Assembly (NCBI GenBank): GCA_043497085.1
Contig: JBIEKI010000003.1
Source of the DNA: Thalassobacillus sp043497085
Lineage (GTDB): Bacteria; Bacillota; Bacilli; Bacillales; Halobacillaceae
Strand: one strand, 5' to 3'
Length of the DNA stretch: 64,000 bases
The translations under genes and the position numbers were made by a program. The notes beneath the pieces are model-generated. The model was not told the DNA's origin. It saw only the letters and a list, made by a program, of their open reading frames with translations, and did no database searches. Positions 33,773 to 42,932 of this stretch are shown piece after piece (the stretch's first letter is position 1; each line of letters opens with the position of its first letter).

Positions 33773-34759
33773 TCAAACTCGAAATGCCGGCGCATTCGAT
33801 GGGCTGTCCAGTAATTCTTTCATTTCGTCGTCCAATTTCAATAAAGTCACGGAGCACCCCGCCATTTCCAAGGAAGTCATGTACTCACCGACGAATGTTT
33901 TATAGGTCTTTACCCCTTTTCCCTGCAAAATTTCCTGAACTTTTCGATTGACCAGATGAAGTTCCATTTCAGGAGTCGCCCCGAGTCCATTCACCATTAC
34001 AGCTACTTCGTCTGATTCTGACAACTTCAGGTCTTCCAGAACATGATTCGTGAGTTCAGTTGCGATTTCATCGGCTGAAGCGAGTGGTTTCCGTTCTATA
34101 CCTGGCTCCCCATGGATACCGATGCCAACTTCCATTTCACCTTCTCCCAGTTCAAAACTAGGATTACCTGATGCCGGCATAACGCATGGGCTCAACGCAA
34201 CGCCCATCGTGCGCACATTAGCAATCACTTTTTCAGCGGCATTTTTCACTTCCTCCAGTGAAGCACCTGCCTCCGCCATCGCACCGGCAATTTTATGGAC
34301 AAAAATCGTGCCGGCAACTCCACGGCGCCCCTCCACATCATCGATAGAGACATCGTCATTGACGACGACCTGTGCCACATCAATTCCTTCTGCTTCGGCA
34401 AGCTCTGCTGCCATATCAAAATTCATTACGTCGCCGGTGTAATTTTTGATGACGAGCAACACCCCGGAACCCCCATTGACTGCCTTGATCGCTTCAAATA
34501 CCTGATCCGGTGTCGGAGAAGTGAATACTTCGCCAGCAACGGCGGCATCAAGCATCCCCTTTCCTATGTATCCGGCATGGGCTGGTTCATGGCCGCTGCC
34601 TCCACCGCTGACAATGCCTACCTTATTTTGAACAGGAGCGTCTTTTTTTGTTACAACGTTAGTATCAGGAATCCGCTTGATTTGGTCCGGGTATGCGGCA
34701 ACTACTCCATCCAGCATTTCGGTTACAACTTGATTCGGATCGTTGATGATTTTTTTCAT
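33773..34759 (-). CDS. dhaK: Dihydroxyacetone kinase substrate-binding subunit DhaK
   Basis: 328-residue subunit that binds dihydroxyacetone covalently as a hemiaminal to a histidine (GIGIHGEPGIER, about residue 215). SGGGSGHEPAHAGYIG and VLLVIKNYTGDVMNFDMA are typical. AGGAGG precedes ATG. With DhaL and DhaM it turns dihydroxyacetone into its phosphate at the expense of PEP. It follows the glycerol kinase gene after a hairpin, so it is probably expressed with glycerol use. Confidence 0.94.
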   Translation of the reverse strand: MKKIINDPNQVVTEMLDGVVAAYPDQIKRIPDTNVVTKKDAPVQNKVGIVSGGGSGHEPAHAGYIGKGMLDAAVAGEVFTSPTPDQVFEAIKAVNGGSGVLLVIKNYTGDVMNFDMAAELAEAEGIDVAQVVVNDDVSIDDVEGRRGVAGTIFVHKIAGAMAEAGASLEEVKNAAEKVIANVRTMGVALSPCVMPASGNPSFELGEGEMEVGIGIHGEPGIERKPLASADEIATELTNHVLEDLKLSESDEVAVMVNGLGATPEMELHLVNRKVQEILQGKGVKTYKTFVGEYMTSLEMAGCSVTLLKLDDEMKELLDSPSNAPAFRV

Positions 34760-34780
34760 AAATAGCCCCTCCTATTTAAT

Positions 34781-34810
34781 CAGGCACCTCTTGTTAGCAA
34801 AAGGTGCCTG
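34781..34810. terminator. Hairpin between glpK and dhaK
   Basis: Perfect 9-bp stem CAGGCACCT/AGGTGCCTG with a 12-nt loop. No T run follows on the minus strand, so it may be a partial terminator or an mRNA-stability element rather than a full stop between the glp and dha genes. Confidence 0.5.
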
Positions 34811-34821
34811 TCATTATTGAT

Positions 34822-36315
34822 TTACTTAAATTCACGTGTTGCCGCTACAGCTTTTTTCCATCCATTATAAAGTTCTTCCTGCTTGCTTTCTTCCATTTCT
34901 CCTTTAAAGGTGCGGTCATTTTTCCACTGCTGCTTGATTTCGTCTTTATCTTTCCAGTAACCGACTGCCAGACCAGCCAGGTAGGCTGAACCAAGTGCTG
35001 TCGTCTCCTGAACGACCGGACGCTCGACCGGTACGCCGAGAATGTCGCTTTGGAACTGCATCAGGAAGTTATTTTTAACCGCCCCGCCATCCACGCGTAA
35101 TGCTTTCAAGTCGATTTCAGAGTCAGCGATCATTGCATCCAGTACATCTCTTGTCTGGTAAGCGAGTGATTCCAAAGTTGCGCGGACAAAATGTTCTTTT
35201 GAAGTACCACGCGTTAACCCGAACACCGCGCCACGGGCATCAGAATCCCAGTAAGGAGTACCAAGTCCGACAAACGCTGGCACCAGGTAGACACCATCCG
35301 TGGAATCGACAGATGTAGCCAGGTTTTCTGTTTCCGGTGCACTGTTGATCAGCTTCAGACCGTCACGCAGCCACTGGATCGCTGAACCGGCGACAAAGAT
35401 ACTTCCTTCCAGTGCATATTCTACTTTTCCATCCAATCCCCATGCTAATGTGGTCAACAGGCCATGCTCGGATTTCACGCCTTTATCGCCCGTATTCATC
35501 AGCATGAAACAGCCCGTTCCGTAAGTATTTTTCGCCATCCCTTCATCAAAACATGCCTGGCCGAACAACGCCGCCTGTTGGTCACCGGCGATACCGGCAA
35601 TTGGTACTTCGTGGCCGAAGAAATGATAGTCGACTGTTTTTCCATAGACCTCAGAAGACTGTTTCACTTCAGGAAGCATGCTCTTTGGCACATCTAAAAT
35701 ATCAAGCAGCTCATCGTCCCATTTCAAATCATAGATATTGAACATCAGCGTACGGGATGCATTGGAATAATCGGTGATATGAACCTTACCGCCAGTAAGC
35801 TTATAGACGAGCCACGTATCTATCGTTCCGAACATCAGGTCACCGTTGTCCGCTTTTTCACGCGCTCCTTCAACATTATCCAGTATCCATTTTACCTTTG
35901 TCCCGGAAAAATAAGGGTCAAGCAGCAGTCCTGTTTTGTCGCGGAACAGGTCATTATGGCCTTGTTCCCGTAAGTCTTTACATATTCCTTCTGTCTGTCG
36001 AGATTGCCAGACGATTGCTTTATAGATCGGCTTGCCCGTGTTTTTATCCCAGACAACCGTCGTTTCACGCTGATTCGTGATGCCGATACCAGCAACCTGG
36101 CTCGGTTCGATATCTGTTTTTCTTAACACATCAGCGATACAAGCGAGCACGGACGTCCAGATTTCGTTCGCATCATGCTCAACCCAGCCCGGCTTTGGGA
36201 AAAATTGTTCGAATTCCTTTTGTCCGGTACCTACAATAGTTCCAGCTTCATCAAATAGAATCGCGCGTGAACTTGTTGTCCCCTGATCGATTGATAAAAT
36301 GTACTTTTTTTCCAT
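34822..36315 (-). CDS. glpK: Glycerol kinase
   Basis: 497-residue FGGY-family kinase phosphorylating glycerol to sn-glycerol-3-phosphate in the cytosol. N-terminal LSIDQGTTSSRAILFDEAGT, GITNQRETTVVWDKNTGKPI, and the GLGTPYWDSDARGAVFGLTR ATP-domain segment. FFGHEVP lies near the region where Firmicute GlpK is phosphorylated by HPr (conserved histidine). ATG after GGGGAGAG. It lies 19 nt downstream of the facilitator gene. Confidence 0.96.
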   Translation of the reverse strand: MEKKYILSIDQGTTSSRAILFDEAGTIVGTGQKEFEQFFPKPGWVEHDANEIWTSVLACIADVLRKTDIEPSQVAGIGITNQRETTVVWDKNTGKPIYKAIVWQSRQTEGICKDLREQGHNDLFRDKTGLLLDPYFSGTKVKWILDNVEGAREKADNGDLMFGTIDTWLVYKLTGGKVHITDYSNASRTLMFNIYDLKWDDELLDILDVPKSMLPEVKQSSEVYGKTVDYHFFGHEVPIAGIAGDQQAALFGQACFDEGMAKNTYGTGCFMLMNTGDKGVKSEHGLLTTLAWGLDGKVEYALEGSIFVAGSAIQWLRDGLKLINSAPETENLATSVDSTDGVYLVPAFVGLGTPYWDSDARGAVFGLTRGTSKEHFVRATLESLAYQTRDVLDAMIADSEIDLKALRVDGGAVKNNFLMQFQSDILGVPVERPVVQETTALGSAYLAGLAVGYWKDKDEIKQQWKNDRTFKGEMEESKQEELYNGWKKAVAATREFK

Positions 36316-36334
36316 AACCTATCTCTCCCCTTTA

Positions 36335-37174
36335 TTAATTTAGCTGGCTGACACTTTTTTCGACACGGTCGGCTGCAGTTTCTTCCTCTTTCAGCTCAGA
36401 CATCGCAGCTCCCACGAGAATCACAGCCATTATTGCACTCATTACCCAGAATATTAATGAAAATTCCCCTAAGAACATGGCCTGGTAGAATACCGCACCA
36501 TAGATACCGCCGATGGCCGGCCCGACTACCGGAACCCAGGCATAGGTCCAATCCGAACCGCCTTTACCCGGAATAGGCAGGAACGCGTGCGCAAGTCTCG
36601 GTCCAAGGTCACGAGCCGGGTTAATCGCATACCCAGTCGCCCCGCCGAGAGACATACCAATCGCCACGATCAAAGCACCGACAATCATCGGGTTTAACCC
36701 ATCAGTGAACTGATTGGCCCCAATGAACATCAGACCCATCACCAAAACGAACGTACCGACAATTTCACTGACCAGGTTGGAAAAAGGACTTCGCACTGCC
36801 GGGTCTGTAGAAAATACGGCCAACTTGGCACCCTGATCTTCTGTCTTCTTCCAATGCGGAAGATAGTTAAAAAATACAATAACCCCGCCAATAAATGCAC
36901 CAATCATTTGCGCTGTAATATACATTGGAACTTTTGCCCACGGGAATTCTCCCACGGCAGCAAACCCCAGCGTGACTGCCGGGTTGATATGAGCACCCGA
37001 GAACTGTCCGACCGCATAAACCGCCATCGCAACAGCCAGTCCCCAGGCAATCGTGATGACTACCCATCCCGATCCTTCAGCCTTAGAATCCTTTAAAACG
37101 ACACCTCCCACAACACCTCCGCCAAAAATAATCAAAATCATCGTACCTATGATTTCTGCTAAAAACTCAGACAT
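36335..37174 (-). CDS. glpF: Glycerol uptake facilitator (MIP family)
   Basis: 279-residue aquaglyceroporin with six TM segments and both pore NPA motifs (GAHINPAVTLGF near residue 65 and YAINPARDLGPRLAH near 190; the Asp after the second NPA marks a glycerol-type pore). It admits glycerol for GlpK. The RBS AAAAGGAG lies 9 nt before the ATG. First gene of the glpFK transcript, preceded by a GlpP-type leader. Confidence 0.92.
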   Translation of the reverse strand: MSEFLAEIIGTMILIIFGGGVVGGVVLKDSKAEGSGWVVITIAWGLAVAMAVYAVGQFSGAHINPAVTLGFAAVGEFPWAKVPMYITAQMIGAFIGGVIVFFNYLPHWKKTEDQGAKLAVFSTDPAVRSPFSNLVSEIVGTFVLVMGLMFIGANQFTDGLNPMIVGALIVAIGMSLGGATGYAINPARDLGPRLAHAFLPIPGKGGSDWTYAWVPVVGPAIGGIYGAVFYQAMFLGEFSLIFWVMSAIMAVILVGAAMSELKEEETAADRVEKSVSQLN

Positions 37175-37212
37175 TCCTGCACACTCCTTTTTAAGTTGGA
37201 TTTAACGGGAAC

Positions 37213-37300
37213 AAAAAAAGACCCACACTTCCAGCACGCACTTTCCCCAAGGAAAAGTACTTGCTCAGTGTGAGTCTCCATGTCTCCGTCACGTAGTTAA
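37213..37300 (-). promoter_or_regulatory. GlpP-type antitermination leader before glpF
   Basis: In the minus-strand transcript, GACTCACACT (37276-37267) pairs with AGTGTGGGTC (37229-37220) around a long inner stem, followed by TTTTTTTG. The segment GGAGACATGGAG just before the hairpin recalls the GlpP target in glp leaders. GlpP with glycerol-3-phosphate would prevent termination. The glpP gene is not in the window. Confidence 0.7.
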
Positions 37301-37326
37301 CTTGTATCTATTAACCTAAACTATTA

Positions 37327-37341
37327 TGAAAGCGGTGTCAA
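37327..37341. promoter_or_regulatory. glpF -35 box overlapped by cre-like site
   Basis: Minus strand TTGACA (37341-37336) is a clear -35 box; the -10 (TAGGTT, 37318-37313) is weak. TGAAAGCGGTGTCA (37327-37340) matches the cre consensus at 12 of 14 positions and covers the -35, suggesting catabolite repression. Confidence 0.45.
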
Positions 37342-37530
37342 TGGTATTAACAGAAAAGTTTCAGCCTTGTAACCTTCTTTTAATAATTGAAAGATTACTA
37401 TAATGGTCGAGGACTGCGGATATGGGCATTTAGAAATAAGCGGCTTCTCAACATGTGCGCAAGTGGTTAAATATACAGTAATTGGATATCCTAACCTAGA
37501 CTCACTCAGTTACATAGGAGGAATTTTGTA

Positions 37531-37599
37531 TGTCGAATAAAAAGAAAGAAATACAACCGAAGCAGCATGTCAACGGCGGCATTCCGGTTAATGGATAGA
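37531..37599 (+). CDS. 22-residue basic microprotein
   Basis: Tiny plus-strand gene with a near-perfect ribosome site (AGGAGGAATTTTGT before ATG). The peptide begins MSNKKKEIQPKQHV and ends NGGIPVNG; it is basic at the N-terminus and has no hydrophobic helix. The stop codon overlaps a strong terminator palindrome. GTTAAA-N12-GGATAT near 37467 faintly resembles a SigB promoter. It looks like an intact gene despite its size. Function unknown. Confidence 0.5.
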
Positions 37600-37639
37600 C
37601 ACCCCGGGACATCCATTATCTGGATGTCCCGGGGTGTCA
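37599..37639. repeat. Palindromic repeat element, copy 2 (GGGACATCCA family)
   Basis: Perfect 18-bp arms GACACCCCGGGACATCCA and complement with loop TTATC. It lies exactly between convergent stop codons of the 22-residue gene and the dehydrogenase, so it serves as a bidirectional terminator. The core is identical to copy 1 at 21398. Confidence 0.85.
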
Positions 37640-38635
37640 CTAATATATAATAATCCCTTTAGTAACAGACAAGCTTTGATAAGCTGACATCGCTTCTGGT
37701 ATTTCTGCTAGTTTAAAGTAGTGGCTGATCATAGGTTCTACATCTATCTTTTTCTGTGCTAATAGTGAAATAGCTTTACGGTGTGTATCAGGATTGATAA
37801 ATGACCCTTTTATAGTCAGTTCCTTAGAAAAAATTTCAAAGGGGCTGACTTCAATTTTCGCATCAGGGGAGGACACTCCAAAAAGCAATACCCGTCCTCC
37901 TTTTCCAGCTGAATAAACTGCTTGCTGCATTGTTTCTTGTAATCCTACGCATTCAACCACAATATCAAATCCGCCTTGACCAATTTCTTCTCCTGGACGA
38001 ACGACGTTAGTGGCACCAAAGTTCTTTATTGCAGCATGTTTCTGCTCATCGGGTTCACTCACAAGAATTGGAGAAGCTCCGTACATACCAATCGTTTGCA
38101 GCATCATTTGGCCGATATAGCCGCCACCTATAATTAATACGGAATCTCCCGGTCTAATTTGTAACTGCTCGACACCATGGAGCACGCAGCCAAGCGGTTC
38201 TACCATTGCCCCTTCGCCAAACGAAAGCGAATTCGGAAGCAAATAACAATTCTGTGCAGGTACGACGATATATTCTGCCATGCCGCCATCCTGTGTCATT
38301 CCTACTGCTTCTAAGTTCTCGCACAGATGTTTTCTTCCGTCTTGACAATGCCGGCACTCACCACAATACATATTAGGGTCGACGGAAACTCGGTCGCCTT
38401 GTCGGAATGAGGTCACGTCACTTCCGACCGATATTACCTCACCTGCAAGTTCATGGCCTAAGACCACTGGCGTTGGTACCTCAGCGGAGCCAGGGTTTCC
38501 GTGATAAATATGTTGATCTGTACCGCAAATGCCACAGGCTTTCACTTTTATCAACACTTCTCTCTCATTAGGATTTGGTATCTCTATTTCCTTTAGCTCC
38601 ATCGAATGCTTATCCATCAGGACAGCTGCCTTCAT
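37640..38635 (-). CDS. Zinc-dependent medium-chain alcohol/polyol dehydrogenase
   Basis: 331-residue MDR-family enzyme. Catalytic zinc region KACGICGTDQHIYHG and GHELAGEVISVG, structural zinc cysteines in CGECRHCQDGRKHLC, and NAD-binding VLIIGGGYIGQMMLQTIG. Sorbitol, galactitol and threonine dehydrogenases are relatives. GAGGAGG precedes the ATG. It starts 4 nt after the beta-mannosidase stop and is the last gene of the mannoside operon, so it may process a mannose-derived polyol or keto-sugar (inference). Confidence 0.85.
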   Translation of the reverse strand: MKAAVLMDKHSMELKEIEIPNPNEREVLIKVKACGICGTDQHIYHGNPGSAEVPTPVVLGHELAGEVISVGSDVTSFRQGDRVSVDPNMYCGECRHCQDGRKHLCENLEAVGMTQDGGMAEYIVVPAQNCYLLPNSLSFGEGAMVEPLGCVLHGVEQLQIRPGDSVLIIGGGYIGQMMLQTIGMYGASPILVSEPDEQKHAAIKNFGATNVVRPGEEIGQGGFDIVVECVGLQETMQQAVYSAGKGGRVLLFGVSSPDAKIEVSPFEIFSKELTIKGSFINPDTHRKAISLLAQKKIDVEPMISHYFKLAEIPEAMSAYQSLSVTKGIIIY

Positions 38636-38638
38636 AAC

Positions 38639-41164
38639 TCATACCTCCTCTATCACACTTTGACTATTGATGGCGCTCACCTGCAACTCATTCAATGGCA
38701 AAGGCTCATCTTCTAAATGTCTAAGTGCTACCTTTTTCCTCTCTCCTGGGAGTAAATCGAAATAATTGTCACTAATGCTCACCTTATCTAATGGAACTTC
38801 CAGCTTTATAAATCTCGCGAAGCCATCAGTAGAAACCTCTACTTCCTGTTTCTCACGATCAATACTAACTGTAAGATTCACTTGAGGAAATTTCATCTCC
38901 TTATGATCTCGAAGATAATAAAAGTTCTCTTCTGCCTCACCGCTGGCTGACCTTAACCGAATGACGACAGCTTCAGGCGAACACTTTTTTAGTATCTCTT
39001 CCTCCGTCCGGGATGCCAGCTGATGCGATTGATTTTCCCTTATATGTACATCTAATTTTTCTGAGTAGATCAATCCTTTTTCAAAATGATGCACTTCAAA
39101 AATCAGCTGATCCTTCCAGTTGCATAAAGTATCATTTACACCCCAAAGGCTCAAAACGCCTTCTTCCGCTTGATGATCTACTGTAAACAATAACGGTTGA
39201 TTGAACTTCCGAGCATAATAATAAGAGGCTTTCGGCAATAAGTAATAGTCGATCATCGACCAGCTTGTCCCGGGCCAGCAGTCATTGAGCTGCCAAATAA
39301 GCGCCCCGCTCGTCTCTGGTTTATTTCTGCGATAGTGTTCAACGCCACATTTCAGTCCTTCTGCCTGAGTTAACATCGAATAATTCATATATTCCTCGAT
39401 ATCCCGGGGGACTCCAGTAAAACCTTCCATTAATAGAATGCCTTTTTGATGATGATAATCCTTATTTCGATAGGCCATTTCATCACTGCTCCAGTAAAAG
39501 GTGTTTTCAGGAAGATTGTTCTCCAATGTATATCGATTAGCGGATGCATGCATGCCAAACTCACTGCTGAATCTAGTTTTATCCTTCTTATAATTTTTAA
39601 AAGAAATGCCTTCGATACTATAATCCTGAGACGGGATTTCCCCAAACTTCCTTGGCTCCACATTTCCATGCCATACCTGCCAGTTATGTCGATCCCCAAC
39701 CTCCTCATCGTTATGATCATTTCCTCCGAACGGGGAGCTTGGCCAGTAAAAACGACTCTTGTCCAATTCCTCTAGCAGGCTTGGAATCAAATGATGATAT
39801 ATTTTTTCTCCATAAAACGGTGTTTCAATTCGACCTGCAGCCTTTTCGACCTCATATAACCAATCATTTTCATTATTGCCGCACCAAACAGCTATACTTG
39901 GATGATTTCGTAGTTGCTTAATAACCGCCGTCACTTCTTCCCTGACATTATTCATATAATCACGGTTATAGTCTGGATAGAGCGCACAAGCAAACATGAA
40001 ATCCTGCCAGACTAAAATACCCTGGCGGTCACATTCCTGATAAAAAACTTCCTTCTCATAAATACCGCCTCCCCACACACGCAGCATATTCATATTCCCT
40101 TCTCTTGCTAAACTGACCAAATGTTTATACCGCGAGTCAGGTGCAGAGCCAACAAAGCTGTCGATTGGAATCCAATTAGCTCCCTTGGCAAAAATCTCGA
40201 CCCCATTCAAGACAAAGGTAAAGCGGGATGACCCATCCTTTGCTTCTTGTTTCACCTTTATTTCTCTTATTCCAACATTTGCACTATAGCTATCGATCTG
40301 TTGACCATCTTCGAGCAATTCCACTTCTAAGCTATAAAGAAATGGTTCTCCTAAATCATGGGACCACCATAATTTTGGTTGATCAACCTGAAACGAAAGC
40401 AATGTCTTTTCCCCTGTTACTTTTTCCTTCTTGGTTATTCGCTCTCCGTCACCTGCCAAAACTGCTTGTACGGTTAAAAGAGCATCAGGATTGAATAATG
40501 TCGTGTCAATGTCAACTTGCACCCGTGCATGATCCTCTGTAATTTCAAGGGTTTTTGCAAATACACTATCAATTTTAGCGACTTTTTTCTTTTCCAAGCG
40601 GACATCTTTCCAAATACCAGCTGTAAGGATCTGCGGACCCCAGTCCCAGCCGAAATGATACTGTGCTTTTCGCGCCCAGATCCTGTCTTTCCCGAAGCCT
40701 GCCCAGTAATTCTTTTCTTTTCCTTTCAAACGTTCTGAAACTGAATCAAATTTGACAGCAAGAATATTTTTCCTATCTAAGACCTCCCTGGTTACATCAA
40801 AGGTATGAGGAATAAACATATTCTCTGTCGACCCTATCTCCAATCCGTTCAGATAGATAGTCGCATAGGTATCCAGCCCTTCGAACGTCAACTCAAGAAT
40901 TTCATCTGTTTGCAGCTTCTTTTTATTAAATTCAAACTCTGTACGATACCACCAGACCTTCTCCTCCACCCACTTGGACTTCAGATCGTTATGGCCGAAA
41001 AACGGATCCTCGATCACCCCCTTTTCTAACAATGTTGAGTGCACGTCTCCCGGGACTCTTGTCTGCATCCAAAAATGATCGATATAGTCAGGAGAAGCAA
41101 TGTCCAGATCCGTAGCTTCACCAATATCAAAGTAATTTAGCTTCCATTTATCCTGTATAAGCAA
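38639..41164 (-). CDS. Beta-mannosidase, glycoside hydrolase family 2
   Basis: About 841-residue cytoplasmic GH2 enzyme (no signal peptide) that would release mannose from the non-reducing end of beta-mannosides. Sugar-binding jelly roll at the N-terminus (YFDIGEA, TRVPGDVHSTLLEKG), then Ig-like domains, the TIM barrel with acid/base Glu in VWCGNNENDWLYE, the nucleophile Glu in FSSEFGMHAS, and GALIWQLNDCWPGTSWSMID. The TTG at 41164 is preferred because GGGAGG lies 7 nt upstream. It follows the importer genes after a hairpin. Confidence 0.9.
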   Translation of the reverse strand: MLIQDKWKLNYFDIGEATDLDIASPDYIDHFWMQTRVPGDVHSTLLEKGVIEDPFFGHNDLKSKWVEEKVWWYRTEFEFNKKKLQTDEILELTFEGLDTYATIYLNGLEIGSTENMFIPHTFDVTREVLDRKNILAVKFDSVSERLKGKEKNYWAGFGKDRIWARKAQYHFGWDWGPQILTAGIWKDVRLEKKKVAKIDSVFAKTLEITEDHARVQVDIDTTLFNPDALLTVQAVLAGDGERITKKEKVTGEKTLLSFQVDQPKLWWSHDLGEPFLYSLEVELLEDGQQIDSYSANVGIREIKVKQEAKDGSSRFTFVLNGVEIFAKGANWIPIDSFVGSAPDSRYKHLVSLAREGNMNMLRVWGGGIYEKEVFYQECDRQGILVWQDFMFACALYPDYNRDYMNNVREEVTAVIKQLRNHPSIAVWCGNNENDWLYEVEKAAGRIETPFYGEKIYHHLIPSLLEELDKSRFYWPSSPFGGNDHNDEEVGDRHNWQVWHGNVEPRKFGEIPSQDYSIEGISFKNYKKDKTRFSSEFGMHASANRYTLENNLPENTFYWSSDEMAYRNKDYHHQKGILLMEGFTGVPRDIEEYMNYSMLTQAEGLKCGVEHYRRNKPETSGALIWQLNDCWPGTSWSMIDYYLLPKASYYYARKFNQPLLFTVDHQAEEGVLSLWGVNDTLCNWKDQLIFEVHHFEKGLIYSEKLDVHIRENQSHQLASRTEEEILKKCSPEAVVIRLRSASGEAEENFYYLRDHKEMKFPQVNLTVSIDREKQEVEVSTDGFARFIKLEVPLDKVSISDNYFDLLPGERKKVALRHLEDEPLPLNELQVSAINSQSVIEEV

Positions 41165-41186
41165 ACTTTTACCTCCCAGCAAAGGT

Positions 41187-41220
41187 AAAAAGGTCCGCTA
41201 CTTAATTAAAAGCAGGGACC
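41187..41220 (-). terminator. Intra-operon hairpin between importer and beta-mannosidase
   Basis: GGTCC...GGACC imperfect stem with TTTTT on the minus strand. It lies between the permease stop (41237) and the beta-mannosidase ribosome site. It may give lower expression of the two distal genes than of the transporter. Confidence 0.55.
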
Positions 41221-41236
41221 GTTTCACCACTATTTA

Positions 41237-42067
41237 TTATTTCAACACAAACTGCATGCCATCTTTAAAGTTCTTACTGAAGATAATGAACAATATCAGA
41301 ATAGGCAGCGTCAGTAATACAGACGCGGCATACATTGGACCTGGATAGCCGCCATATGGACCAAACATCTGCGCCAATAATACATTCAAGGTCAGCATCG
41401 ATTCACTATTGACCACTAACATGTCCCATAGCAATTCGACCCATCTTTCCATGAACAGGAACAAGAAAATTATGGTCGTAACCGACTTCGACATTGGAAG
41501 TACGACATGCCAGAGCGTTTTCCATATACCAGCCCCATCAATTTTCGCTGCTTCTAGCATTTCATCGGGTAGGCCCCGGAAAAAGTTCGTATACATGAAA
41601 ATTGCCCATAGATTGACGGCTTTTGGTAATATCATCGCCCAGTAGGTATCATACATCCCGAAGTAACGAACGATCAGAAACAGAGGGATCAACAGAATGA
41701 CCGCTGGATAGAACATTTGAAACAAAATAACATTATTGAGGAACCGTCTCCCTTTGAATTTCAGCTTCGATAAGGAAAAGCCAACCATCAGCGCTGTTAC
41801 CAGCATTAATATGCTGGAGGCGAGCGTAACGAATACACTATTGAAAAAGGCGCGCAGCCATGGTCTGGCATTAGCGTCAGCTCCACCACTAAACAACCAC
41901 TCATAAGACCGCAACGTCAATTCAGTCGGAATAATTCTTCTGTCCACCTGATCCCAGGGGGCAAGTGAACCCAGTACCATATAGATGTACGGGAACACCA
42001 TGACCAGTAATACAGAGCTGGCAAGAAGATATAATAATGTGATTCTCAGCTTGTTATTCCCAACCAT
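41237..42067 (-). CDS. ABC sugar transporter permease (MalG type), mannoside importer
   Basis: 276-residue CUT1 permease with six TM segments and the EAA loop DEMLEAAKIDGAGIWKTLWH, VVLPMSKSV. The ATG at 42067 has GGGGTG 6 nt upstream and overlaps the preceding permease gene by 14 nt; GTG at 42076 is an alternative. Forms the membrane channel with its MalF-type neighbour. No ATPase gene is present in the operon. Confidence 0.88.
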   Translation of the reverse strand: MVGNNKLRITLLYLLASSVLLVMVFPYIYMVLGSLAPWDQVDRRIIPTELTLRSYEWLFSGGADANARPWLRAFFNSVFVTLASSILMLVTALMVGFSLSKLKFKGRRFLNNVILFQMFYPAVILLIPLFLIVRYFGMYDTYWAMILPKAVNLWAIFMYTNFFRGLPDEMLEAAKIDGAGIWKTLWHVVLPMSKSVTTIIFLFLFMERWVELLWDMLVVNSESMLTLNVLLAQMFGPYGGYPGPMYAASVLLTLPILILFIIFSKNFKDGMQFVLK

Positions 42068-42932
42068 GTTTAGCACCCCACATTTCTAATATCTTACGAA
42101 AAACAAGAATCGAAGCGAACGTTACGATGGAGTTGATGACCGCAATGGCAGTACCATAACCCGCATGTAACCGTTCAAAAGCCTGGTTGTAAATCTCCAG
42201 TTGCCATGTATGCGTAGCAAAATCCGGTCCTCCGCCTGTTAGTACGTATGGCTCCGTAAAAATACCGAACATCAGACCTACTGCTAGTATGGTTACCGTG
42301 TAAAAAGATGGGTAAAGCATTGGTACGGTGACATACCAGAAGCGCTTCCATCCAACGGCTCCATCCATTTTGGCCGCTTCGTACACTTCTTTTGGAATAC
42401 TTTCCAAACCCGCCACAAACAACAAGGCATAGTATCCCATGAACTTCCAGGCCATCATCATCGCAATAATCAATGGCGCCAATATAGGTGAGCCCAGCCA
42501 GTTGATATCAAGGCCGAATGAGTTTCTCAACCAAATATTGAACGGACTGTTATAAGATAAAATACCGTTGATAACAATCGCCGATGCTACCCCTGAAGCA
42601 AGATAAGGAAGGAAGAAAGCAACGGAAAATAAACCCTTGAATTTAGGTAAGGCGCTGATAATTATAGCTAAAAACAGCGCTCCTCCCACCACAATAGGTA
42701 CAAACATAGCAAGGAATTTATAAGTGACAAAAAATGCAGCCCTTACACTTTCACTAAAAAAGGCATCGATGAAATTTTGAATACCAACAAATTCATAGTC
42801 TGGTGAAATTAAATTCCAGTTAGTAAATGCAAGATAGGTCGCCCACAAGAGCGGAAATAAGAAAAATATAGCTGAGTATATAAGGTATGGGCTGGCAAAT
42901 AACCAACCCATCCTTGCATTGCTTTTATCCAT
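42054..42932 (-). CDS. ABC sugar transporter permease (MalF type), mannoside importer
   Basis: 292-residue CUT1 permease with about six TM segments and EAA loop KEVYEAAKMDGAVGWKRFWY. The ATG directly follows the TAA of the binding-protein gene, with the ribosome site inside that gene (GGGGTG), implying coupling. Mannooligosaccharide import is inferred from the GH130 and GH2 genes in the operon. Confidence 0.9.
   Translation of the reverse strand: MDKSNARMGWLFASPYLIYSAIFFLFPLLWATYLAFTNWNLISPDYEFVGIQNFIDAFFSESVRAAFFVTYKFLAMFVPIVVGGALFLAIIISALPKFKGLFSVAFFLPYLASGVASAIVINGILSYNSPFNIWLRNSFGLDINWLGSPILAPLIIAMMMAWKFMGYYALLFVAGLESIPKEVYEAAKMDGAVGWKRFWYVTVPMLYPSFYTVTILAVGLMFGIFTEPYVLTGGGPDFATHTWQLEIYNQAFERLHAGYGTAIAVINSIVTFASILVFRKILEMWGAKHGWE

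Noticed and set aside
37213..37276. T-box or other amino-acid leader before glpF
   Set aside because: No T-box sequence; the position and single long terminator hairpin fit a GlpP-type glycerol leader.
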